NCBI RefSeq assembly: GCF_003351345.1
Contig: NZ_QQTO01000011.1
Location: 62,001-126,000, forward strand
Direction of reading: 5' to 3'
From: Allobosea caraganae
Lineage (GTDB): Bacteria; Pseudomonadota; Alphaproteobacteria; Rhizobiales; Beijerinckiaceae
Length of the DNA: 64,000 bases
Position numbers and translations under genes: made by a program. Positions 51,486 through 61,357 of this stretch are shown in pieces; position 1 is the stretch's first letter; each line of letters opens with the position of its first letter. The notes beneath the pieces were generated by a model, which was given only the letters and a program-made list of their open reading frames with translations, was not told where the DNA came from and searched no databases.

Positions 51486-52013
51486 ATGACCAGACGCCTC
51501 GCTCCAATCGAGTTCCTGCTGGTGGCGGCCTTGTCGCTGCTCGCCCTCGCCTTTGCCGGCCGGCCGGTGCAGGCGCGCGAGCTCGTCCAGTTCCAGGACA
51601 ACTACTATCCCGGCACGGTGGTGATCCGCACTGGGCAGCGCAGCCTCTACTATGTCGTCGCGCCCGGCGAGGCGATCCGCTACCAGATCGCGGTCGGCAA
51701 GGCCGGCAGGCAATGGCGCGGCGTCAAATATGTCGAGGAGCTCGCGGTCGAGCCGGCCTGGAGCCCGCCGGCCGAGGTCAAGCGCGCCCAGCCCTACCTG
51801 CCGGACGTCATTCCGAGCGGCTCGCCGCGCAACCCGATGGGCGCCCGCGTCATCGGGCTGGGACCGGGCGGGCAATACGCCATCCACGGCACCAACATGC
51901 CCGCGACCATCGGCACCGCCGCTTCCTTCGGCTGCTTCCGCATGCACAACCCGGACGTGATCGACCTCTACGCCCGCGTCCGCATGGGCACGCCGGTGGT
52001 GGTGCTGCCTTAG
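51486..52013 (+). CDS. L,D-transpeptidase (YkuD family)
   Basis: This exported enzyme of 175 residues cross-links or modifies peptidoglycan. A signal peptide (LLVAALSLLALAFAGRPVQA) precedes a YkuD domain with IRTGQRSLYYV, VGKAGRQWRG, and the catalytic H134/C150 pair in HGTNMPATIG and SFGCFRM. The usual SHGC is SFGC here. ATG 51486 follows GGGAGGTCAGAC; an upstream frame is not needed. Confidence 0.92.
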   Translation: MTRRLAPIEFLLVAALSLLALAFAGRPVQARELVQFQDNYYPGTVVIRTGQRSLYYVVAPGEAIRYQIAVGKAGRQWRGVKYVEELAVEPAWSPPAEVKRAQPYLPDVIPSGSPRNPMGARVIGLGPGGQYAIHGTNMPATIGTAASFGCFRMHNPDVIDLYARVRMGTPVVVLP

Positions 52014-52029
52014 AGCGCGACGGGCCTTC

Positions 52030-52060
52030 TTCCCTTCTCCCCCTTCGGGAGAAGGGAAGA
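52030..52060. terminator. Perfect hairpin between convergent genes (single repeat half)
   Basis: CCCTTCTCCC and GGGAGAAGGG with a short loop, between the transpeptidase and dehydrogenase stops. It is a half copy of the CTTCTCCC repeat and may act as a bidirectional terminator. Confidence 0.55.
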
Positions 52061-52066
52061 AGGCGC

Positions 52067-53014
52067 CTACAACGCCACGGGCGACAACAGCGGTTTGCCG
52101 GCGAAGAACGCCGCCAGATTTGCCAGCATCAGGTCCTGCTGGGCATACTGGGCGGTCTCGGCATTGGCCGCGATATGCGGCGTCAGCACCACGTTTTCCA
52201 GCACCTTGAGCCGATCCGGCACCACCGGCTCGTGTTCGTAGACGTCGAGCGCCGCACCGGCGATCACCTTCGCTTCGAGCGCGTTGCAAAGAGCCTCCTC
52301 GTCGATGGCGATGCCGCGCGAGATGTTGACGAGATAGCCCTGCGGCCCGAGCGCCCGCATCACCTCGGCATTCACGGCATGGCGGTTCTCGGCGCTCGCC
52401 CTGACGGCGACGATCAGCGCGTCCGACCACTCGGCCAGCCCGAGCAGGCTGTCATGGTAGAGATAGGGCAGGTCCGGGCGCGGATTGCGGTTGTGGTAGC
52501 CGATCTGCATGTCGAAGGCCGCCGCGCGCGTCGCGATGCGCTGGCCGACGGCGCCCAGCCCGTAGATGCCGAGCCTGCGGCCGGCGAGCCCCGGCACGAA
52601 GGCCATGCGCTCGACCGCGTTGCCCTGCCAGCGCCCAGCCCGCACGAAGCGCTCGCCGGCGCCGATCTGGCGGGCGCTGGCGAGCAGCAGCCCCAGCGCG
52701 AACTCCGCCACGCTCGCGGCATTGGCGTCGGCGGCGTTTGAGAGCTGGATGCCGCGCGCCTTGGCCCGCACCCGGTCGACCCCCTCGAAGCCGGTGCCGT
52801 AGCAGCAGATCAGCTTGAGCTTCGGCAGCGCATCAATCAGCGCCGCATCGGTCTTCTGCGTGCCGATGGTGAGCAGCGCCTCCACCTCCTCGGCCCCTTC
52901 CGGCAAGGCCTCGGGCGCCGAGCGCGCCATCGGGCCGAGCAAGGTGTAGGTTTCGCCGAGGCGCTCCACCAACCGCTGCGGCAGGCGGGGCGCCATCAGA
53001 ATCGTCGGCTTCAT
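52067..53014 (-). CDS. D-2-hydroxyacid dehydrogenase (glyoxylate/hydroxypyruvate reductase-like)
   Basis: The 315-residue NAD(P)-dependent enzyme shows ICCYGTGFEGVD near residue 69, the Rossmann loop GIYGLGAVGQRIA, and the catalytic Arg in VNISRGIAIDE, Glu in DVYEHEPVVP, and His in TPHIAANA. Its substrate may be glyoxylate, hydroxypyruvate or another 2-keto acid. ATG 53014 has GGAG 12 bases upstream. Confidence 0.87.
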   Translation of the reverse strand: MKPTILMAPRLPQRLVERLGETYTLLGPMARSAPEALPEGAEEVEALLTIGTQKTDAALIDALPKLKLICCYGTGFEGVDRVRAKARGIQLSNAADANAASVAEFALGLLLASARQIGAGERFVRAGRWQGNAVERMAFVPGLAGRRLGIYGLGAVGQRIATRAAAFDMQIGYHNRNPRPDLPYLYHDSLLGLAEWSDALIVAVRASAENRHAVNAEVMRALGPQGYLVNISRGIAIDEEALCNALEAKVIAGAALDVYEHEPVVPDRLKVLENVVLTPHIAANAETAQYAQQDLMLANLAAFFAGKPLLSPVAL

Positions 53015-53255
53015 GGGCGGTGTAACTCCAGCTCGAACATGCTGCATCGCAGCATCTCGCGGCCTCCGGCTCAACCCGTCCTGCACGCGGGCCGCCCTCT
53101 CGCAAATGCAATGCAACCTATCCGAAAGACCCTATCGAAAAAGGCGAAACGGCCGGCCCATTCCCCTCGCCTGCGGCAAAAAAGCACGTTAACGTTTCGG
53201 CGTGCGAATATCACTCACGCCCGGCACCATAAGCCGGACCCAACAGGGGCTATCG

Positions 53256-53573
53256 ATGGATCATCTCGCCGACATCAAGAAATTCGCCAAGAAGCCGGTC
53301 AACGATGCCGCCGCCGCCGGCATGGCCAAGGCCTACGCGCTGGTCATGGGCAAGCCCGACACCCGCTACGTCGCCTGCTCCGACCCTGTCGAGCTGGAAC
53401 GCGTCCGCGAGAATTTCCTGAAGAAGAAGCTCGGCCTGAAGAGCGCCGACCTCGACGCCTCGATCAAGGCGACCTGCGAGCACATGAAGGCCGACAACAC
53501 CAAGTCGCGCCTGACCTTCTACTACCTGCTGGCCGAGCATTACGGAAAGCTCGACCTGTTCGTGAAGAAATAA
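53256..53573 (+). CDS. DUF2853 family protein
   Basis: A 105-residue cytoplasmic protein matching DUF2853, a small alpha-helical family: DHLADIKKFAKKPVNDAAAAGMAKAYALVMGKPDTRYVACSDPVELERVRENFLKKKLGL. Its function is unknown. AGGGG precedes ATG 53256. The upstream 241 bases (53015-53255) carry a perfect ACGTTAACGT palindrome at 53186 but no gene. Confidence 0.85.
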   Translation: MDHLADIKKFAKKPVNDAAAAGMAKAYALVMGKPDTRYVACSDPVELERVRENFLKKKLGLKSADLDASIKATCEHMKADNTKSRLTFYYLLAEHYGKLDLFVKK

Positions 53574-53626
53574 GCCGGCCGTCATTTTCGGGCGAAGCCA
53601 AGACCCGAGACCCCCGCCCCAGAAAT

Positions 53627-53645
53627 GGTCGGCTCAAGGCCGACC
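53627..53645. terminator. Hairpin between convergent DUF2853 and cfa genes
   Basis: GGTCGGC and GCCGACC flank TCAAG. The same hairpin occurs in the 61178 repeat. No T-run. Confidence 0.5.
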
Positions 53646-53671
53646 ATGCCGGCGCAAGCAGCCCCTCACAT

Positions 53672-54973
53672 TCAGCGATAGAGATCAGCCCGCGTCAGCG
53701 GCAGGCCGGACGGGCCCTTGCGCCGCTTCGAGACCAGGGTCTGGTTGACCAGCGCCCCGCCGCGCTCGAAGGCGAGCGAGCAGCCGGCCAGATAAAGCAG
53801 CCACATCCGCGTCCGCTCCGGGCCGATCTCGGCCTCGGCCTCGGCCTTGCGTGCGTTCAGCCGCTCCCACCATAGCCGCGTCGTGCGCTGGTAGTGCTCG
53901 CGCCAGCCCTCGACATCGTGGACCTCGAAGCCATGGCGCTCGAGATTGGCTATGGACATGCCGAGATGGTCGAGCTCGCCGCCGGGGAAGATGTAGCGCA
54001 CCAGCGCCCGATACTCGGCCGGCATCTTGTTGAAGGCCTTCTCGGTCTTCTTGGCCCGACGCGAGATCGTGTGGTGCAGGTAGAGCCCGCGCGGCTTGAG
54101 CAGCCGGTTCACCGCCTGGAAATAGGCGGGGTGGTTGCGGATGCCAACATGCTCGAACATGCCGATCGAGGAGATCTTGTCGAAGACCCCCTCCATCTGG
54201 GCGAAGTCCTTGAGGTGCAGGAAGACCTTGTCCTGCAGGCCGAGCCGCTCGACCTTCTCCTGCGCCAGCTTGAGCTGCTCTTCGGCCAGCGTCACGCCGT
54301 GAGCCTCGACGCCGTAATGCTGCGCGGCATGGCAGATCAGCGCGCCCCAGCCGCAGCCGATGTCGAGCAGCTTGTCGCCGGGCTGCAAGCGCAGCTTGCG
54401 GCAGATCATGTCGAGCTTGTCGCGCTGGGCGCGTTCGAGATCGTGATGGTCCTCGGTGAAATAGGCGCAGGTGTAGACCATCTCCTCGTCGAGGAAGAGC
54501 CGGTAGAACGCGTTCGAGACGTCGTAGTGATAGGCGATATTGGCCTTGTTGGTCGCAGGCGCACCATCGCGGGCGATCTCGTCGCCCTTGATATGGGCAA
54601 CCGCGCTCGGCGCCGTGCCCGGCGCGAACAGGAAGCGCCTGACCACGTCGATGACCGCCCCCTTGGGAATGCCCCGGGCCAGCCGCCCGACCTTGCCCTC
54701 AGGCCGCGCCGTGGCGAGATCGAAGATCGAGCCGTTCATGATCGCGATGCGATCGGTGACGTGAAGGTTGAGCAGCGTGTCGAGCTTGGGCTTGCGGATC
54801 AGCGAGGCGACGGCACCGGAATCGCGGATGGCGATGGCGAGCCCGTCCTCAGGCCACTCGGCCGGCACGCGGCTGCCGTCCCAGAGCGCGAAGCCGAGCT
54901 TGAGGCCGAGCTTCTGATGCGCCTCGGTCAGGAGCCGCCTCAGGGCCGAGAGGCGCTTATCGTCGCTGTTCAT
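53672..54973 (-). CDS. cfa: Cyclopropane-fatty-acyl-phospholipid synthase
   Basis: This SAM-dependent enzyme adds a methylene bridge to unsaturated membrane lipids. The 433 residues include YHYDVSNAFYRLFLDEEMVYTCAYF, the SAM loop LLDIGCGWGALICHAA, HGVTLAEEQ, MFEHVGIRNHPAYFQ, and IFPGGELDHLG. ATG 54973 is chosen by homology (MNSDDKRLSALR); an upstream frame to 55015 is weak. It is convergent with the DUF2853 gene. Confidence 0.93.
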   Translation of the reverse strand: MNSDDKRLSALRRLLTEAHQKLGLKLGFALWDGSRVPAEWPEDGLAIAIRDSGAVASLIRKPKLDTLLNLHVTDRIAIMNGSIFDLATARPEGKVGRLARGIPKGAVIDVVRRFLFAPGTAPSAVAHIKGDEIARDGAPATNKANIAYHYDVSNAFYRLFLDEEMVYTCAYFTEDHHDLERAQRDKLDMICRKLRLQPGDKLLDIGCGWGALICHAAQHYGVEAHGVTLAEEQLKLAQEKVERLGLQDKVFLHLKDFAQMEGVFDKISSIGMFEHVGIRNHPAYFQAVNRLLKPRGLYLHHTISRRAKKTEKAFNKMPAEYRALVRYIFPGGELDHLGMSIANLERHGFEVHDVEGWREHYQRTTRLWWERLNARKAEAEAEIGPERTRMWLLYLAGCSLAFERGGALVNQTLVSKRRKGPSGLPLTRADLYR

Positions 54974-55039
54974 GCTTGGCCGGTCCAATCGCTGTCGTGC
55001 TGTCTTTGGCGGCACGATCGGCCTTTGGCAACCTGAGCG

Positions 55040-55270
55040 CTAGAAATCGCTCGCGATTCCCTTCACTTCCCAGTCGTCATAGCGCACCGGCTCGAGCCCG
55101 CCGCGGCCGTTGACCTCGCGCTTGTGCTTCAGCTCGGCTGCATGCGCATCGATCGCAGCGCGGCGCGCCTCGGCCTCGGCCAGCGCGCGCCGGGCGGCCG
55201 GCGTGAGCACCTTGGCTGGCTCGCCGTCTGCTGGTGCGGGTTGTTGACGCTCGTCGATATCATCCGGCAT
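55040..55270 (-). CDS. DUF1674 / succinate dehydrogenase assembly factor 4-like protein
   Basis: SDHAF4-type proteins protect SdhA during complex II assembly. This 76-residue protein ends with the family hallmark GRGGLEPVRYDDWEVKGIASDF (residues 54-76), and its N-terminal part is charged and Ala-rich. The open frame extends much further upstream, but MPDDID at 55270 fits the family size. It lies about 26 kb from sdhCDAB. Confidence 0.9.
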   Translation of the reverse strand: MPDDIDERQQPAPADGEPAKVLTPAARRALAEAEARRAAIDAHAAELKHKREVNGRGGLEPVRYDDWEVKGIASDF

Positions 55271-55384
55271 GGGCGGCCTCTTAATCCCTTGGGGATCGGC
55301 ATGGTCTTCACCACATAAGGCCGAAATCCGCGCCTGGGGAGGGGTTCGCCCCGCTCCCGGCGCACAACCGACAAGGGGAAAGCG

Positions 55385-56317
55385 ATGAACTATGTCCGCA
55401 CCGGCATCCTCATGGCCGGACTCACCGCGCTCTTCGGCGCGGTCGGCTATCTGCTTGCAGGCACCGGCGGCATGCTGATCGCGCTCGGCATCGCCGTCGC
55501 GACCAATCTCTACAGCTACTGGAATTCCGACCGGCTGGCGCTGGCGTCGCAAAACGCCCACGAGGTCGACGAGCGCACGGCGCCCGAGCTTTACGGCATG
55601 GTCCGCGACCTCGCGGCGCGGGCCAACCTGCCGATGCCGCGCGTCTACCTGATCGATGAGGACCAGCCCAACGCCTTCGCCACCGGCCGCAACCCGCAGA
55701 ACGCCGCGGTCGCCGCCACCACCGGCATCATGCGCACCCTGAGCTATGACGAGCTCGCCGGCGTGATGGCGCACGAACTCGCGCATATCAAGAACCACGA
55801 TACGCTCACCATGACGGTCACCGCGACGATGGCCGGCGCGATCTCGACCATCGCCAGCTTCGGCATGTTCTTCGGCGGCAGCAACAACGAGAACCGCCCG
55901 AACTTCATCGTCCAGATCCTGGTCGCCGTATTGGCTCCGATGGCCGCGATGATCATCCAGATGGCGATCTCGCGTTCACGCGAATACGAGGCCGACCGTC
56001 TCGGCGGCGAAATCTGCGGCAATCCGGTCGCGCTGGCCGATGCGCTCGCCAAGATCGCCGGCGGCGTCGCCCATATTCCGAACGAGACGGCGGAGCATAA
56101 GCCTGCTACGGCGCACATGTTCATCATCAACCCCCTGACCGGACAAGGCATGGATTCGCTGTTCTCGACCCACCCGGATACCGGCAACCGCATCGCGGCG
56201 CTGATGGAGCAGGCCCGCGCCATGGGCGTCGGCAGCCGCAGCGCCAGTGGCGGCTTCACGAGCCAGGCCGCGCAGAGCCCATGGGGCGGCAACCGCCAGT
56301 CCGGTCCCTGGGGCTGA
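55385..56317 (+). CDS. htpX: Zinc metalloprotease HtpX
   Basis: HtpX degrades misfolded inner-membrane proteins. The 310 residues have two N-terminal helices, the zinc motif HELAH (with E) near residue 129, third ligand region EYEADRLG near 200, and the C-terminal [14 protein letters not shown]. Complete length. It overlaps no gene but is followed by rsmB one base after the stop. Confidence 0.95.
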   Translation: MNYVRTGILMAGLTALFGAVGYLLAGTGGMLIALGIAVATNLYSYWNSDRLALASQNAHEVDERTAPELYGMVRDLAARANLPMPRVYLIDEDQPNAFATGRNPQNAAVAATTGIMRTLSYDELAGVMAHELAHIKNHDTLTMTVTATMAGAISTIASFGMFFGGSNNENRPNFIVQILVAVLAPMAAMIIQMAISRSREYEADRLGGEICGNPVALADALAKIAGGVAHIPNETAEHKPATAHMFIINPLTGQGMDSLFSTHPDTGNRIAALMEQARAMGVGSRSASGGFTSQAAQSPWGGNRQSGPWG

Positions 56318-56318
56318 T

Positions 56319-57680
56319 ATGGCCAATCAAAAGCAGAAGCAGCCGGAGCCGGTCGTCGTCGCCGTGCAACCGGCCGAGAACGTGCCCGGCCTGCCGGCCC
56401 GCCGGCTCGCCGCGGCGCTGATCGACGAGGTGCTGCGCGCCGGCACGGCGCTCGACGAGACCTATGAGCGCATGGCGCCGAGCTTCAGCCTCGACGCGGC
56501 CGATGCGGCTCTGGCGCGCGCCATCGCCATCACCAGCTTCCGCAAGCTCGGCACGATCCAGAACGCGATCAACGACCGGCTGGAGCGCGGCAGCCCGCGC
56601 AATTCCGGCCCGTTCGAGCCGATCCTGGCGGCAGCCGCGGCGCAAATCCTTTTCCTCGGCGTGCCCGACCATGCCGCCGTCGACCTCGCCGTCCGCCATC
56701 TCCACGAAGATGCCCGCTCGTCGCGCTATGTCGCACTCGGCAACGCCATCCTGCGCCGCCTCGCCCGCGAGCGCGAGGCGATCCTCGCCGAGGCGGTCGA
56801 TCCCTTCGAGGACACCCCACCCTGGCTCGCCGAGAGCTGGCGGACGGCCTATGGCGAGGATGTCGCCGCGGCCATTGCCAAGGCGCATGCCGAGGAGCCG
56901 CCGCTCGACATCACCGTGAAGTCCGACGCCGCCGGCTGGGCCGAGAAGCTCGACGGCATCGTGCTGCCGACCGGGTCGGTGCGCCTGCGCGAGCGCGTCC
57001 CGGTGCCGAGCCTGCCCGGCTTCACGGAGGGTGAATGGTGGGTGCAGGACGCCGCCGCCGCCCTGCCGGCGCTGCTGCTCCAGGCGAAGCCCGGCGAGCG
57101 CATCGCCGATCTCTGCGCCGCGCCCGGCGGCAAGACCGCCCAGCTCGCCGCCATGGGCGCTGATGTCACGGCGGTCGACCGCTCGGGCCCGCGCCTGCGC
57201 CGGCTGCGCGCCAATCTCGAACGGCTCGGCCTCAGCGCCGAGATCGTCACCGCCGATGCCGTGACCTGGCAGGCGGAGCCCTTCGACGCGGTCCTGCTTG
57301 ACGCGCCCTGCAGCGCCACCGGCACGATCCGCCGCCACCCCGACGTCGCCTGGACCAAGTCCGAGGAGGACCGCGAGCGGCTCGCCGCCTTGCAGGCAAG
57401 GCTTCTGGAAGCGGCGGCGAGGCTCACCAAACCGGGCGGCCGGCTGGTCTATTGCACCTGCTCGCTGGAGCCCGAGGAGGGCGAGCGCCAGGTCGAAACT
57501 TTCCTTGCCGAACATCCCGACTTCGCCCGCTCGCCGATCAGGCCGGAGGAGGTCGGCGGCCTGAGCGAGGCGATCGACGCCAACGGCGATCTGCGCACCC
57601 TGCCGCACCAGCTCAAGGGCGAAACGCCGCGCCTTTCCGGATGGACGGGATTTTACGCAACCCGGCTGATAAGGCTATGA
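56319..57680 (+). CDS. rsmB: 16S rRNA (cytosine967-C5)-methyltransferase RsmB
   Basis: RsmB methylates C967 of 16S rRNA. The 453 residues have the NusB-like RNA-binding domain at 30-170 (ARRLAAALIDEVLRAG, FLGVPDHAAVDLAV). The Rossmann domain follows with LCAAPGGKTAQLAAMG, the catalytic DAPCSATGTIRRHPD, and the second Cys in YCTCSLEPEEGE. ATG 56319 starts one base after the htpX stop. Confidence 0.94.
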   Translation: MANQKQKQPEPVVVAVQPAENVPGLPARRLAAALIDEVLRAGTALDETYERMAPSFSLDAADAALARAIAITSFRKLGTIQNAINDRLERGSPRNSGPFEPILAAAAAQILFLGVPDHAAVDLAVRHLHEDARSSRYVALGNAILRRLAREREAILAEAVDPFEDTPPWLAESWRTAYGEDVAAAIAKAHAEEPPLDITVKSDAAGWAEKLDGIVLPTGSVRLRERVPVPSLPGFTEGEWWVQDAAAALPALLLQAKPGERIADLCAAPGGKTAQLAAMGADVTAVDRSGPRLRRLRANLERLGLSAEIVTADAVTWQAEPFDAVLLDAPCSATGTIRRHPDVAWTKSEEDRERLAALQARLLEAAARLTKPGGRLVYCTCSLEPEEGERQVETFLAEHPDFARSPIRPEEVGGLSEAIDANGDLRTLPHQLKGETPRLSGWTGFYATRLIRL

Positions 57681-57737
57681 CGGGAACGGGATTCGCAGGC
57701 GGTTTTGCCTGACGTAGCGATAGGATGAGCTGGGGCA

Positions 57738-59462
57738 TTGAGCGGCTGGTCTGAGCGACGGGGACTTGCCCAGGCCGCAATCGGCCGGGCTGTGCGGCGC
57801 ACGCGCGGCAACCTCGTCGGCGCGAGCCGCAGCCTCTGGCCGTTCGGCCGGCTGAAGGCGACGCGCCTGCTCTTCGCCCCGCACGACCTGCGCACTGCCG
57901 ACCCGACCACGGCGGGCGACATCTATGCCGGCTATTTCGCCTTTGCCGGCCGCACCTTGCGCACCCATGGCGAATCGCCCTTCGAGACGGAGCCACCGAC
58001 CGAGGCCTGGGCCGAGGCCTTCTACGGCTTCGGCTGGCTGCGCCACATGCGCGCCGCCGACACCGCGATCGCCCGGGCCAATGCCCGCGCGCTGGTCGAC
58101 GAGTTCATGGGCAAGCGGCGCTGGCGCAACGAGATCGCGCGCCGCCCGGCCGTTGCCGCCAGGCGGCTGATGTCCTTCCTGTCGCATTCTCCGCTGCTGC
58201 TGGAGGGCGCCGACCACGTCTTCTACGAGCGCTTCATCCGCCATATCGGCAAGCTGACCGAGCAGATCTCGCTCGACCTCGCCGGCGCGGTCGACGGCTT
58301 CGCCCGGCTGCAATGCCTCGCCGCCGTCACCTTCGCGGCGATCTGCCTCGACGGCCAGGAGCGGCGGCTGCGGCGCTACGAGGCGGCGCTCTCCGACGAG
58401 CTCGACCACCAGATCCTGCCCGATGGCGGCCATCTCAGCCGCAATCCGCGCCTGATGATCGAGCTCCTGCTCGACCTCCTGCCGCTGCGCGAGACCCTGT
58501 TGGCGCGCGGGCTCGAGCCGCCGCGCAGCGTCATCATGGCGATCGAGCGGATGATGCCGCATCTGCGCCTGTTCCGGCATGGCGACGGCGCGCTCGCCCT
58601 GTTCAACGGCATGGGCGTGACCCCGCCCGACCTGATGGCGACGCTCGCCGCCTATGACGACGCCCGCGGCAAGCCGATCGAGCACGCCGCCTATTCCGGC
58701 TACGACCGGCTCAGCGGCGGCCGCAGCATCGCCGTGGTCGATGCCGGCGCGCCGCCGCGCGGCGCGAATTCGGTCGAGGCCCATGCCGGCTGCCTCGCCT
58801 TCGAATTCTCCAGCGCCGCCCAGCGCATCATCGTCAATTGCGGCGCCAGCCGCTTCGGCCCGACCGAGCTGAAGCTGGCGACGCGCAGCACCGCCGCGCA
58901 TTCGACCGTGACGCTCGCCGAGCGCTCCAGCGCCTCCTTCGGCCTCGTGCTCGGCGACTACCGCATCACCGCCGGGCCCAAGGACGTCCGCGTCGCCCGC
59001 CAGGACACCGAGGCCGGGCAGGAATGGGTCGCCAGCCATGACGGCTACCGCCGCGCCTTCGGCGCGGTCCACACCCGCCGGCTGCTGCTCGCCAAGGACG
59101 GCGCCGCGCTGACCGGCGAGGACGAGATCGCGCTCAGCGGCGCGCCGGAGAGCCTGCCGGCCGTGGCGCGCTTCCATTTGCACCCTCAGGTCCGGCCGAG
59201 CCTGATCCGCGAGGGCGAGGGCGCGCTGCTCGCCCTGCCCTCCGGCGAGGTCTGGGCCTTCGAGGCGTCCGGCCTCAAGGTCGCGATCGAGGAGAGCATC
59301 TTCCTCGCCGCCGCCGATGGCAGGCGGCGCACCGAGCAGCTCGCGGTGAGCTATGACGCCGCGCAGATGCCGCAGATCGCCTGGCGTTTCTCCCGCATCG
59401 GCACGGCGCCGACCAGCCGGGCGCGCGGCACGGACGAGCAGACGTCGTCGCTCCCGCTCTGA
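57738..59462 (+). CDS. Heparinase II/III family protein
   Basis: The 574-residue protein has the alginate lyase-like helical N-terminal half (FYGFGWLRHMRA, ILPDGGHLSRNPRLMIELLLDLLPLR) and the heparinase II/III beta-sandwich (RIIVNCGASRFGP, ASHDGYRRAFGAVHTRRLLL). Family lyases cut acidic polysaccharides, but this rsmB-linked group has no established substrate. TTG 57738 is the first plausible start (GGGG upstream). The rsmB-heparinase-purH order is conserved in Hyphomicrobiales. Confidence 0.86.
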   Translation: MSGWSERRGLAQAAIGRAVRRTRGNLVGASRSLWPFGRLKATRLLFAPHDLRTADPTTAGDIYAGYFAFAGRTLRTHGESPFETEPPTEAWAEAFYGFGWLRHMRAADTAIARANARALVDEFMGKRRWRNEIARRPAVAARRLMSFLSHSPLLLEGADHVFYERFIRHIGKLTEQISLDLAGAVDGFARLQCLAAVTFAAICLDGQERRLRRYEAALSDELDHQILPDGGHLSRNPRLMIELLLDLLPLRETLLARGLEPPRSVIMAIERMMPHLRLFRHGDGALALFNGMGVTPPDLMATLAAYDDARGKPIEHAAYSGYDRLSGGRSIAVVDAGAPPRGANSVEAHAGCLAFEFSSAAQRIIVNCGASRFGPTELKLATRSTAAHSTVTLAERSSASFGLVLGDYRITAGPKDVRVARQDTEAGQEWVASHDGYRRAFGAVHTRRLLLAKDGAALTGEDEIALSGAPESLPAVARFHLHPQVRPSLIREGEGALLALPSGEVWAFEASGLKVAIEESIFLAAADGRRRTEQLAVSYDAAQMPQIAWRFSRIGTAPTSRARGTDEQTSSLPL

Positions 59463-59569
59463 CCCCGGCACAGGGCCGCCGGCAGGGTGCCGCGCTTTGC
59501 ATCTGCACTGCAGCATGATACGCCGCGCGCGAGCTGCCTTCCCTCGACCTCATCCTCCGGAATGACCTG

Positions 59570-61162
59570 ATGCCGACAGAGCTTCGCCGCGTCGAACGCG
59601 CCCTCCTTTCCGTTTCCGACAAGAGCGGGCTGATCGAATTCGCACAGGCGCTCCACAAGCTCGGCATCGCGCTGGTCTCGACAGGCGGCACCGCCAAGGC
59701 GATCGCCGGCGCCGGCTTACCCGTCACCGATGTCTCCGACCTCACCGGCTTCCCCGAGATGATGGACGGCCGGGTCAAGACCCTGCACCCGAAGGTGCAT
59801 GGCGGCCTGCTCGCCATCCGCTCGCATCCCGAGCATCAGGCCTCGATGATCGGCCACGGCATCGCGCCGATCGACCTGCTCGTCGTCAACCTCTACCCGT
59901 TCGAGGCCACCGTCGCCGCCGGCAAGGGCTATGACGACTGCATCGAGAACATCGACATCGGCGGCCCCGCCATGATCCGCGCCGCCGCCAAGAACCATCA
60001 CGACGTCACCGTGGTGGTCGATGCCTCCGATTATGCCGCCCTGCTCGGCGAGTTGGAGGCGCAGAAGGGCGCGACCACGCTGACGCTGCGCCGCAAGCTG
60101 GCCCAGAAGGCTTATGCCCGCACCGCCGCCTACGATTCCGCCATCTCGAACTGGTTCGCCAGCGAGCTGGCCGAGACCTCCCCGGCCTATCGCGCCCTTG
60201 GCGGCAGCCTCGCCGAGACGCTGCGCTACGGCGAGAACCCGCATCAATGGGCCGCCTTCTACCGCACGCCCGAGCAGCGCCCGGGCGTCTCGACCGCGCG
60301 CCAGGTCCAGGGCAAGCAGCTCTCCTACAACAACATCAACGACACCGACGCCGCCTTCGAATGCGTCGCCGAGTTCGACCCCGCGATCTCGGCCGCCTGC
60401 GCCATCATCAAGCACGCCAACCCTTGCGGCGTCGCGACCGGAGCCGATCTCGCCGAGGCCTATGCCCGGGCGCTCGCCTGCGATCCCGTCTCGGCCTTCG
60501 GCGGCATCATCGCCTTCAACCGGACGCTGGACGCCGCCGCCGCGCGCGAAATCGTCAAGATCCTGACCGAGGTGATCATCGCCCCTGACGCGAGCGAGGA
60601 GGCGATCGCCATCATCGCTGCCAAGAAGAACCTGCGCCTCCTCCTGACCGGCAGCCTTCCCGACGTCCGCGCCGGTGGGCTCGCCTTGCGCACCGTCGCC
60701 GGGGGCTTCCTGGCGCAGGCCCGCGACAACGCCGTGGTCGACGACATGGAGCTCAAGGTCGTCACCAAGCGCGCCCCGAGCGAGGCCGAACTCGCCGACC
60801 TGCGCTTCGCCTTCCGCGTCGCCAAGCACGTCAAGTCGAACGCCATCGTCTACGCCAAGGACCTCGCCACGGTCGGCATCGGCGCGGGACAGATGAGCCG
60901 CGTCGATTCCTCCCGCATCGCCGCCTGGAAGGCTGGTGAGGCCGCCAAGGCCGCCGGCCTGCCCGAGACCCTGGCCAAGGGCGCGGTCGTGGCCTCCGAC
61001 GCCTTCTTCCCCTTCGCCGACGGCCTGCTCGCCGCAGCCGAGGCCGGCGCAACCGCGGTGATCCAGCCCGGCGGCTCGATGCGCGACGACGAGGTGATCA
61101 AGGCCGCCAATGATGCCGGCCTCGCCATGGTCTTCACCGGCCATCGCCATTTCCGGCACTGA
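59570..61162 (+). CDS. purH: Bifunctional AICAR transformylase/IMP cyclohydrolase PurH
   Basis: PurH makes the last two steps to IMP. The 530 residues comprise the cyclohydrolase domain ([42 protein letters not shown]) and the transformylase domain with catalytic [11 protein letters not shown] near 275, RYGENPHQ and [10 protein letters not shown]. Complete. It follows the heparinase-like gene after 107 bases. Confidence 0.97.
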   Translation: MPTELRRVERALLSVSDKSGLIEFAQALHKLGIALVSTGGTAKAIAGAGLPVTDVSDLTGFPEMMDGRVKTLHPKVHGGLLAIRSHPEHQASMIGHGIAPIDLLVVNLYPFEATVAAGKGYDDCIENIDIGGPAMIRAAAKNHHDVTVVVDASDYAALLGELEAQKGATTLTLRRKLAQKAYARTAAYDSAISNWFASELAETSPAYRALGGSLAETLRYGENPHQWAAFYRTPEQRPGVSTARQVQGKQLSYNNINDTDAAFECVAEFDPAISAACAIIKHANPCGVATGADLAEAYARALACDPVSAFGGIIAFNRTLDAAAAREIVKILTEVIIAPDASEEAIAIIAAKKNLRLLLTGSLPDVRAGGLALRTVAGGFLAQARDNAVVDDMELKVVTKRAPSEAELADLRFAFRVAKHVKSNAIVYAKDLATVGIGAGQMSRVDSSRIAAWKAGEAAKAAGLPETLAKGAVVASDAFFPFADGLLAAAEAGATAVIQPGGSMRDDEVIKAANDAGLAMVFTGHRHFRH

Positions 61163-61177
61163 CCTCAGCCACCACCC

Positions 61178-61271
61178 CTCGTCATGCTCGGGCTTGTCCC
61201 GAGCATCCACGCCTTGAACGCCCATCGCAGTCAAAGACGTGGGTGGTCGGCACAGGGCCGACCATGACGGC
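61178..61271. repeat. Palindromic repeat (TCATGCTCGGGCTTGTCCCGAGCA type)
   Basis: An inner hairpin GCTCGGG/CCCGAGC (loop CTTGT) and an outer GGTCGGC/GCCGACC hairpin like that at 53627. It lies between purH and ltrA. Confidence 0.75.
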
Positions 61272-61357
61272 GGAGGCCAGTCCAAGGGTGGCGCGAGCTC
61301 TCTTTCGGCCGGATCACATCTTGCTCTAGGATGCAGTTACTGAGGACGGGGCCGGGG